This document shows, in pieces, positions 1 to 4,726 of a DNA stretch of 5,616 bases. The notes beneath the pieces were generated by a model. It saw nothing but the letters and a program-made list of their open reading frames with translations, was not told the DNA's origin and did no database searches. This DNA is from Pseudomonadota bacterium (GTDB lineage Bacteria; Pseudomonadota; Alphaproteobacteria; Acetobacterales; Acetobacteraceae). Position 1 is the first letter of the stretch; each line of letters starts with the position of its first letter. The stretch lies in NCBI GenBank assembly GCA_021808985.1, contig JAKBAQ010000186.1, positions 1 through 5,616 of the forward strand. Direction: 5' to 3'. Made by a program: the position numbers and the translations under genes.

Positions 1-2334
1 GTGAACCCGCTGGTGCCGGTTGATCTGGTGATCGACCACTCGGTGATGGTGGATTATTCCGGCTCGGCCGATGCGCTGGAGAAGAACATCGCCATGGAGT
101 TCGACCGCAACGGCGAGCGCTACCGCTTCCTGCGCTGGGGCCAGGAGGCGTTTGATAATTTCCGCGTCGTGCCGCCCGATACCGGCATCTGCCATCAGGT
201 GAATCTGGAATATCTGGCGCAGGTCGCCTGGACCTCGGAAAATGGTGGTTCCACCTATGTGTACCCCGACACGCTCTATGGCACCGACAGCCACACCACC
301 ATGGTGAACGGCCTGGGCGTGCTGGGCTGGGGTGTTGGCGGCATCGAGGCCGAGGCGGCGATGCTGGGCCAGCCGATCGCCATGCTGATCCCCGATGTCA
401 TCGGCTTCAAGCTCACCGGCAAGCTCTCCGAGGGCGTGACCGCGACCGATCTGGTGCTGACCGTGACGCAGATGTTGCGCGCCAAGAAGGTGGTGGGCAA
501 GTTCGTGGAATTCTACGGCGCGGGCCTCGCGGACCTGGCGCTGGCCGACCGCGCGACCATCGCCAACATGGCGCCGGAATATGGCGCGACCTGCGGCTTC
601 TTCCCGGTTGACCAGATTACGCTCGATTATCTGCACCTCTCGGGCCGCGATGAGCACCGGATCAAGCTCGTTGAAGCTTATTGCAAGGCGCAGGGCCTGT
701 GGCGCACCGAGGAAGACCCGGTGTTCACCGATACGCTGGAACTCGACCTCTCCACCGTGCAGCCCTCGCTCGCCGGGCCGAAGCGCCCGCAGGACCGCGT
801 GCTGCTGAAGGACGCGGCGGCGGAATTCGCCAAGGAGCTGACCAAGGGGCTGGGCGTCGCCGCCGATGCCGCCGGCACCAAGGCCGCTGTGGCGGGCAAG
901 GGCTATGAGATCACCCATGGTGATGTGGTGATCGCCGCCATCACCTCATGCACCAACACCTCCAACCCTTATGTGCTGGTGGCCGCCGGGCTGGTGGCGC
1001 GCAAGGCGCGCGCGCTGGGCTTGACGCCCAAGCCGTGGGTGAAGACCTCGCTGGCGCCCGGCTCGCAGGTTGTGACCGAATATCTGGATAAGTCGAAGCT
1101 TTCGGCGGATCTGGATGCCATGGGCTTCCAGACCGTGGGTTATGGCTGCACCACCTGCATCGGCAATTCCGGCCCGCTGGACGACGCGATCGTGGACGCC
1201 ATCGAGTCTAACAAGCTGGTCGCGGTTTCGGTGCTTTCGGGTAACCGCAATTTCGAGGGCCGGGTGCATGCCAATGTGCGCGCCAACTACCTCGCCAGCC
1301 CGCCGCTGGTGGTGGCCTATTCGCTGCTCGGCAATATCCGCGAGGATATCACCACCGCCGTGATCGGCACCGCCAAGGACGGCAAGCCGGTGTATCTGAA
1401 GGATATCTGGCCCTCGACCCAGGAAGTGGCGGATACCGTGCATTCCGTGCTGACGCGCGAGATGTTCCTGGAGCGCTACGGCGATGTGTTCAAGGGGCCG
1501 AAGCAGTGGCAGGCGATCGAGGTGACGGGCGGGACCGACACTTATGCCTGGCCGTCCGGCTCCACCTATGTGAAGAACCCGCCTTATTTCGAGGGCATCA
1601 CCATGGAGCCGAAGCCGGTTTCCGACATCAAGGGCGCGCGGGTGTTGGCCCTGCTGGGTGACTCCATTACCACCGACCATATCTCGCCGGCCGGCAACAT
1701 CAAGAAATCCGGCCCGGCGGGTGAGTATCTGAGCCAGCATCAGGTGCAGCAGAAGGACTTCAACTCCTACGGCGCGCGGCGCGGCAATGATGATGTGATG
1801 GTGCGCGGCACGTTCGCCAACATCCGTATCAAGAACGAGATGATGGGTGGCGCCGAGGGCGGCAACACCAAGCATTTCCCCGGCGGGCAGGATATGTCGA
1901 TCTATGACGCCTCGGTGAAGTACAAGGCCGAGGGCGTGCCGCTGGTGGTGTTCGCCGGGCAGGAATACGGCACCGGCTCCTCGCGCGACTGGGCGGCCAA
2001 GGGCACGATGCTGCTGGGGGTGAAGGCGGTTGTCGCCGAGAGCTTCGAGCGCATCCACCGCTCCAACCTGGTGGGCATGGGGCTGCTGCCGCTGCTCTTC
2101 AAGGATGGGGTGACCCGCAAGTCGCTCGGCCTGAAGGGCGATGAGATGATCGACATCATCGGGCTGGACAAGCTCTCGCCGCGCATGGACATCACCATGG
2201 TGATCACCCGCGCGGATGGCTCCAAGCAGGAGGTGGAGCTGCTCTGCCGCGTGGATACCGCCGATGAGGTGGAATATTACAAGCATGGCGGCATTTTGCA
2301 GTACGTGCTGCGCGGGATGGCGAAGGCGGCTTAA
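1..2334 (+). CDS. acnA: Aconitate hydratase A (aconitase), 5'-truncated by window edge
   Basis: Cytoplasmic [4Fe-4S] enzyme of the TCA cycle that interconverts citrate and isocitrate via cis-aconitate. The visible 777 residues match the AcnA/IRP1 family along their whole length. The substrate-site segment DTLYGTDSHTTMVNGLG is at residues 90-106 (window numbering). The three cluster-ligand cysteines are C317 (in ITSCTNTSNP) and C383 and C386 (in GYGCTTCIGNSG). The C-terminal swivel domain has LLGDSITTDHISPAG at 551-565 and the active-site loop GQEYGTGSSRDWAAKG at 653-668. Family members are about 890-900 residues, so roughly 115-120 N-terminal residues are missing. The GTG at position 1 aligns with an internal Val (VNPL in E. 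coli AcnA) and is not the start. It ends at TAA 2332-2334 and is followed 87 bases later by an intrinsic terminator. No frameshift or missing catalytic residue is seen. The gene upstream is not visible, so its promoter cannot be judged. Confidence 0.97.
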   Translation: MNPLVPVDLVIDHSVMVDYSGSADALEKNIAMEFDRNGERYRFLRWGQEAFDNFRVVPPDTGICHQVNLEYLAQVAWTSENGGSTYVYPDTLYGTDSHTTMVNGLGVLGWGVGGIEAEAAMLGQPIAMLIPDVIGFKLTGKLSEGVTATDLVLTVTQMLRAKKVVGKFVEFYGAGLADLALADRATIANMAPEYGATCGFFPVDQITLDYLHLSGRDEHRIKLVEAYCKAQGLWRTEEDPVFTDTLELDLSTVQPSLAGPKRPQDRVLLKDAAAEFAKELTKGLGVAADAAGTKAAVAGKGYEITHGDVVIAAITSCTNTSNPYVLVAAGLVARKARALGLTPKPWVKTSLAPGSQVVTEYLDKSKLSADLDAMGFQTVGYGCTTCIGNSGPLDDAIVDAIESNKLVAVSVLSGNRNFEGRVHANVRANYLASPPLVVAYSLLGNIREDITTAVIGTAKDGKPVYLKDIWPSTQEVADTVHSVLTREMFLERYGDVFKGPKQWQAIEVTGGTDTYAWPSGSTYVKNPPYFEGITMEPKPVSDIKGARVLALLGDSITTDHISPAGNIKKSGPAGEYLSQHQVQQKDFNSYGARRGNDDVMVRGTFANIRIKNEMMGGAEGGNTKHFPGGQDMSIYDASVKYKAEGVPLVVFAGQEYGTGSSRDWAAKGTMLLGVKAVVAESFERIHRSNLVGMGLLPLLFKDGVTRKSLGLKGDEMIDIIGLDKLSPRMDITMVITRADGSKQEVELLCRVDTADEVEYYKHGGILQYVLRGMAKAA

Positions 2335-2412
2335 GGGCTTCGCCCCTGAGAACCTCACCAAGGGGCGCTGCCCCTTGGAACCCCGCAGGGGCCAGCGGGC
2401 TCCTGACCCCGG
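2335..2412. repeat. GC-rich hairpin-forming intergenic repeat after acnA
   Basis: Starts immediately after the acnA stop. It contains GGGC-TTC-GCCC (2335-2345), a perfect 9-bp stem CCAAGGGGC/GCCCCTTGG with a GCT loop (2358-2378), and CCCC-GCA-GGGG (2381-2391). The halves 2361-2386 and 2387-2412 are weak direct repeats of each other (both begin AGGGGC and end near CCCCG, about 14 of 26 bases matching). From memory, GGGGCGCTGCCCC-type elements followed by GGACCCCG are scattered between genes in Acetobacteraceae genomes, so I read this as a degenerate copy of such a dispersed element. It would be transcribed as the 3' UTR of acnA and could protect the mRNA end. There is no T tract, so it is not a terminator itself. 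Confidence 0.6.
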
Positions 2413-2421
2413 ATATTAAGG

Positions 2422-2451
2422 AACGGCGCTCTGTGAGGGGCGCCGTTTTTT
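2422..2451 (+). terminator. Intrinsic terminator of acnA
   Basis: Perfect 8-bp stem AACGGCGC (2422-2429) with GCGCCGTT (2440-2447), a 10-base loop, and a run of six T at 2446-2451. It lies 87 bases after the acnA stop on the same strand. The reverse strand has no T run after the stem, so it should act only on rightward transcription. Confidence 0.92.
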
Positions 2452-2500
2452 ATGCGCGAACGGCGTAAGGCGAATGAGGCAACCGCCTGTCCGCGTTTTT

Positions 2501-2525
2501 AGAGAGCGTTTTGAACGCTTTCTCT
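2501..2525. repeat. Palindrome A (AGAG...CTCT hairpin)
   Basis: Inverted repeat AGCGTT (2505-2510) / AACGCT (2514-2519) around TTG, extended by AGAG (2501-2504) and CTCT (2522-2525) across a TT bulge. Its left arm matches the left arm of palindrome D (2665-2674) at 8 of 10 bases, and both right arms end in TCTCTTA. The two look like diverged copies bracketing the AT-rich island. Function unknown. Confidence 0.6.
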
Positions 2526-2562
2526 TATAACAAATTGAAATTATTAAAAATTTTTGCGGGGT

Positions 2563-2592
2563 TTGGGGAGCTTTTTATAAAAAGCTTCCCAA
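2563..2592. repeat. Palindrome B, GC base with T5/A5 tip
   Basis: Left arm TTGGGGAGCTTTTT (2563-2576) pairs with AAAAAGCTTCCCAA (2579-2592) over 14 positions with a single G-T, leaving AT at the centre. The A and T tracts sit at the tip and not outside the stem, so it does not look like a standard terminator on either strand. Similar AAGCTTTTT/AAAAAGCTT elements are, from memory, common between genes in acetic acid bacteria, so it may be part of a dispersed repeat. Confidence 0.7.
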
Positions 2593-2594
2593 GA

Positions 2595-2626
2595 GTCTGG
2601 CCCTTTTTTGTAAAAAAGGGCCAGGC
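2595..2626. repeat. Palindrome C, 13-bp perfect inverted repeat
   Basis: CTGGCCCTTTTTT (2597-2609) and AAAAAAGGGCCAG (2612-2624) are perfect reverse complements around a GT centre; a G-T and a G-C pair extend the base to 2595/2626. It begins two bases after palindrome B and has the same design: a GC-rich foot and a T6/A6 tip. No T tract follows the stem on either strand, so a role as a conventional terminator is unlikely. Confidence 0.75.
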
Positions 2627-2663
2627 CCCAAAAAACTTTTGAGAATTATTCTTACGGTCTTTG

Positions 2664-2687
2664 AAGAGACTGTTAAAACAATCTCTT
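2664..2687. repeat. Palindrome D (AAGAGA...TCTCTT hairpin)
   Basis: AAGAGACTGTT (2664-2674) pairs with AACAATCTCTT (2677-2687) around AA, with one C-A mismatch (2670/2681). It lies 24 bases beyond the 3' end of the leftward tRNA gene and might help end or trim that transcript, but no T run follows it on the minus strand (next bases CAAAG). Related to palindrome A at the other end of the island. Confidence 0.6.
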
Positions 2688-2710
2688 AGGCTCAATGTTT
2701 TTTGAGGAAG

Positions 2711-2785
2711 TGGTGGGCGCGACAGGGATTGAACCTGTGACCCTTCGCGTGTGAAGCGAATGCTCTACCGCTGAGCTACGCGCCC
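2711..2785 (-). tRNA. tRNA-Val, anticodon CAC
   Basis: Reads leftward. The full cloverleaf is visible: 7-bp acceptor stem GGGCGCG/CGCGCCC (2779-2785 with 2715-2721), D stem GCTC/GAGC, anticodon stem TTCGC/GCGAA with loop TTCACAC, variable loop GGGTC, T stem ACAGG/CCTGT with loop TTCAATC, discriminator A (2714). The anticodon CAC is at 2753-2751 and reads the valine codon GUG, which is frequent in the neighbouring genes. The 3' CCA is encoded (TGG at 2711-2713 on the plus strand). Length is 72 bases plus CCA. It is convergent with acnA and divergent from yebC. Confidence 0.97.
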
Positions 2786-2795
2786 GGTGGGGCAG

Positions 2796-2825
2796 GGGAT
2801 AGGACGGGGGGGCCGTGGCTGTCAA
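2796..2825 (-). promoter_or_regulatory. Promoter of tRNA-Val
   Basis: On the minus strand a perfect -35 box TTGACA (2825-2820) is followed after 18 bases by TATCCC (2801-2796) as the -10 box. Transcription would start about 7 bases further, around 2789, only a few bases before the mature tRNA end at 2785. The position and the exact -35 match make this convincing, although the -10 box is only a half match to TATAAT. The start site is inferred. Confidence 0.75.
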
Positions 2826-2846
2826 GGCGAGGGGGACAAGTATGTT
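2819..2846 (+). promoter_or_regulatory. Possible yebC-ruv operon promoter
   Basis: CTGTCA (2819-2824) and TATGTT (2841-2846) are spaced by 16 bases, each matching 4 of 6 consensus positions. The -35 would overlap the tRNA -35 box on the opposite strand, giving back-to-back promoters. This is a weak candidate offered because some rightward promoter is expected between the tRNA and yebC. Confidence 0.25.
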
Positions 2847-2868
2847 CGCCCTTCTTCCGGCGCGGCGC

Positions 2869-2873
2869 GGAGG
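2869..2873 (+). promoter_or_regulatory. yebC ribosome binding site with long spacing
   Basis: GGAGG is the only good Shine-Dalgarno match before yebC, but it lies 16 bases before the ATG at 2890, longer than the usual 5-9. The gap is A-rich near the start codon (AAACGAAAAAA). The start itself is fixed by the conserved YebC N-terminus, so the site is either used inefficiently or helped by the unstructured A-rich leader. Confidence 0.5.
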
Positions 2874-2889
2874 CTGCTAAACGAAAAAA

Positions 2890-3639
2890 ATGGCTGGACA
2901 TTCACACGCAAAGAACATCATGCACCGCAAGGGTGCGCAGGACGCCAAGCGCGCGCGCATTTATGCGAAACTCATTCGTGAGATCACCGTGGCGGCGAAG
3001 GAGGGGTTGCCGGACCCGGCCTTCAACCCGCGTCTGCGCGCGGGCATCGGCGCCGCGCTGAAGCAGAACATGACGCGTGACGCCATCGACCGCGCGATTA
3101 AAAAGGCGACGGGCGCCGGGGCGCAGGAGCATTACGAATCGGTGCGCTACGAGGGCTATGGCCCGGCGGGGGTGGCGGTTATCGTGGAGGCGTTGACGGA
3201 TAACCGCAACCGCACCGCCTCCATCATCCGCGCCGCGTTCAACAAATCCGGCGGGGCGCTGGGGGAGACCAACTCGGTCTCCTTCATGTTCAACCGCCTG
3301 GCCGCGATTCGCTATCCGGCGGCCACCGCCTCGGCGGATGATATGCTGGAAGCCGCCATCGAGGCGGGGGCGGATGAGGTGGTGTCAGATGAGGAACGCC
3401 ACGAGGTGCAGACCACGATCGAGAATTTCTTCGCCGTGCGCGATGCGCTGGTGGCGAAATTCGGTGATCCCGCCGAGGCGGGGGTGGAGTGGCAGCCTAA
3501 CATGACCGTGACGCTGGACGAGGACAAAGCCGCCTCGGTGCTGAAATTGCTGGATGTTCTGGAAGATGACGACGATGTCCAGAATGTTTACGCCAATTTC
3601 GAGGTGCCCGACGAGGTGCTGGCGAAACTCTCCGCTTGA
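2890..3639 (+). CDS. yebC: YebC/PmpR (TACO1) family protein
   Basis: 249 residues, close to the 246 of E. coli YebC and full length. The start is set by the family hallmark MAGHSHAKNIMHRKGAQDAKRA. Further conserved blocks are NPRLRAGIGAALKQNMTRDAIDRAI (about 46-70), YEGYGPAGVAVIVEALTDNRNRT (87-109), SGGALGETNSVSFMF (120-134) and the acidic LEDDDDVQNVYANF near the end (224-237). The family is cytoplasmic with no enzymatic site. It was long annotated as a transcriptional regulator (PmpR in Pseudomonas), while the mitochondrial relative TACO1 and recent bacterial work point to ribosome-associated help with difficult, proline-rich translation. Which role applies here cannot be read from sequence. 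Its gene next to ruvC is a widely conserved arrangement. It is the first gene of the rightward operon, and its TGA (3637-3639) overlaps the ruvC TTG start. Confidence 0.95.
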   Translation: MAGHSHAKNIMHRKGAQDAKRARIYAKLIREITVAAKEGLPDPAFNPRLRAGIGAALKQNMTRDAIDRAIKKATGAGAQEHYESVRYEGYGPAGVAVIVEALTDNRNRTASIIRAAFNKSGGALGETNSVSFMFNRLAAIRYPAATASADDMLEAAIEAGADEVVSDEERHEVQTTIENFFAVRDALVAKFGDPAEAGVEWQPNMTVTLDEDKAASVLKLLDVLEDDDDVQNVYANFEVPDEVLAKLSA

Positions 3640-4133
3640 CCCGTATCCTCGGCATTGATCCGGGCCTGAGATTTACGGGCTGGGGGATTTTGGAGTCCGA
3701 GGGGAACAGGTTGCGCCATGTGGCTGATGGGGTGTTTTCCACGGCGGATATTACGGATGTGCCGTTGCGGCTGAAAGCTCTGGATGACGAGCTGGCGGAG
3801 ATTTTGCACCGCTATGCTCCGGCCGAGGCGGCGGTTGAGGAGACCTATGTGAACCGCAACGCGGCGGCGACGCTGAAGCTGGGCTATGCGCGCGGGGTGG
3901 CGCTGCTGGCGCCGGCACGGGTGGGGATTCCGGTGTTTGAATATGGGGCGAAGACGGTGAAAATGGCGGTGGTGGGCACCGGGAACGCGGATAAGGACCA
4001 GGTGGGGCTGATGGTGCGACGCCTGCTGCCGGGTGCCGTGAGCAAGCGGGCGGATGCGGCGGATGCGCTGGCGGTGGCGATTTGCCATGCGCACCACCGC
4101 GCCAGCCATGTGGCCTGGAGGGTGCCTGCGTGA
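3636..4133 (+). CDS. ruvC: Holliday junction endonuclease RuvC
   Basis: 165 residues, near the usual ~170. RuvC is a Mg2+-dependent homodimeric resolvase that makes paired nicks across a four-way junction during the late step of homologous recombination, working with RuvAB. The four acidic catalytic residues of the RNase H-like fold are present: D8 in ILGIDPG, E68 in AAVEETYVNRN, and D140 and D143 in DAADALAVAICHAHH. The conserved helix LKLGYARG is at 80-87. The start is TTG at 3636, which gives MTRILGIDPG, exactly the family N-terminus. It overlaps the yebC stop as TTGA, and there is no good Shine-Dalgarno at normal spacing (GAGG ends 19 bases upstream), so initiation probably depends on coupling to yebC translation. 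The TGA at 4131-4133 overlaps the ruvA start. Confidence 0.96.
   Translation: MTRILGIDPGLRFTGWGILESEGNRLRHVADGVFSTADITDVPLRLKALDDELAEILHRYAPAEAAVEETYVNRNAAATLKLGYARGVALLAPARVGIPVFEYGAKTVKMAVVGTGNADKDQVGLMVRRLLPGAVSKRADAADALAVAICHAHHRASHVAWRVPA
4117..4122 (+). promoter_or_regulatory. ruvA ribosome binding site
   Basis: GGAGGG, 7 bases before the GTG at 4130. This decides the ruvA start: an in-frame ATG at 4082 would add 16 residues that have no counterpart in RuvA and would lie deep in ruvC. Confidence 0.8.
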
Positions 4134-4726
4134 TCGCCCGGCTGCGCGGCATTGTGGAGGGGATTGAGGACGGACGCTGCATCGTGGATGTGGGCGGGGT
4201 GGGGTATCTGGTGTTCTGCTCCAGCCGCACGCTGGGGGCGCTGCCCGAGGCGGGGGTGGCGAGCCTGCTGATAGAGACGCAGGTGCGCGAGGATGCGATT
4301 GCGCTTTATGGGTTTGGCAGTTCGGCGGAGCGCGAGTGGTTCCGGCTGCTGACCACGGTGCAGGGCGTGGGGGCGAAGGTGGCGCTGGCGCTGCTCTCGG
4401 CGCTCTCGCCGGACCAGCTGATCGCCGCGATCGCGGCCGGGGATAAGGCGATGCTGACGCGCACGCCCGGCGTGGGGCCGAAGCTGGCGGTGCGGATATG
4501 CACCGAATTGCGCGAGAAAGCCGGGGTGATGCCCGGTGGCGGCGGGCAGGTTCTGGCCAGCCCGGCCATGCGCGGCAATGTGGCGGATGCGCTCTCGGCC
4601 TTGACGAATCTGGGCTACCGGCGGGCCGAGGCCGAGGCGGCGCTGGCGCGGGCGGCTGATGAACATGGCGAGGGGGCGGCGCTGGATGTGCTGATACGCG
4701 CCGGGCTGAAGGCGCTGGCCAAATGA
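4130..4726 (+). CDS. ruvA: Holliday junction DNA-binding protein RuvA
   Basis: 198 residues from GTG 4130, matching the family length (~200) and its N-terminus (IARLRGIVEG, compare MIGRLRG in E. coli). RuvA tetramers hold the Holliday junction in an open square and recruit RuvB hexamers. Domain I (about 1-62) is the OB fold with VGGVGYLV (21-28) and the acidic pin in REDAIALYGF (E54, D55), which keeps the strands apart. Domain II carries two helix-hairpin-helix motifs, VQGVGAKVAL (77-86) and TPGVGPKLAVRI (112-123), which grip the backbone. A flexible linker (PGGGGQ, about 134-139) leads to domain III (about 150-198, ALTNLGYRRAEAEAAL), the RuvB contact. The gene overlaps ruvC by GTGA and ruvB by ATGA. 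No odd features. Confidence 0.96.
   Translation: MIARLRGIVEGIEDGRCIVDVGGVGYLVFCSSRTLGALPEAGVASLLIETQVREDAIALYGFGSSAEREWFRLLTTVQGVGAKVALALLSALSPDQLIAAIAAGDKAMLTRTPGVGPKLAVRICTELREKAGVMPGGGGQVLASPAMRGNVADALSALTNLGYRRAEAEAALARAADEHGEGAALDVLIRAGLKALAK

Larger units (their letters stand above)
2335..2710. other. Gene-free stretch between acnA and tRNA-Val
   Basis: No credible protein gene lies here on either strand; the open frames are tails or shadows of flanking genes. The first ~80 bases are GC-rich and hairpin-forming, then comes the acnA terminator. From about 2500 to 2700 the composition drops to roughly 36% G+C (71 of 200 by hand count), far below the neighbouring genes. This AT-rich part includes an A5T5 tract at 2546-2555, four palindromes annotated separately, and a small 5-bp hairpin (CTCAA 2691-2695 with TTGAG 2702-2706). 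The two flanking transcription units, acnA and the tRNA, converge on it. Confidence 0.85.

Noticed and set aside
1..3. GTG at position 1 as the start of a short aconitase
   Set aside because: The codon aligns with an internal Val of AcnA and the protein continues upstream in all family members; it is a window-edge artefact.
946..2361. Long minus-strand open frame (471 codons) opposite acnA
   Set aside because: It is antisense to a perfectly conserved aconitase. Its His/Arg/Gly-rich composition is what GC-rich third positions give on the opposite strand, with no recognisable domain.
2555..2581. Promoter in the AT-rich island (TTGCGG ... TATAAA)
   Set aside because: Spacing is only 15 bases, the -35 match is poor, and the TATAAA is simply the centre of palindrome B.
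2501..2687. CRISPR array
   Set aside because: The repeats are palindromes of different sequence with irregular spacing and no regular repeat-spacer pattern; no cas genes are nearby.
2844..2858. LexA (SOS) box upstream of yebC
   Set aside because: Only the GTTC half at 2844-2847 is present; the required second GTTC seven bases later reads TTCC.
4082..4129. Upstream ATG as the ruvA start (16 extra residues)
   Set aside because: The extension has no match in RuvA. GTG 4130 has a well-placed GGAGGG and gives the canonical N-terminus.
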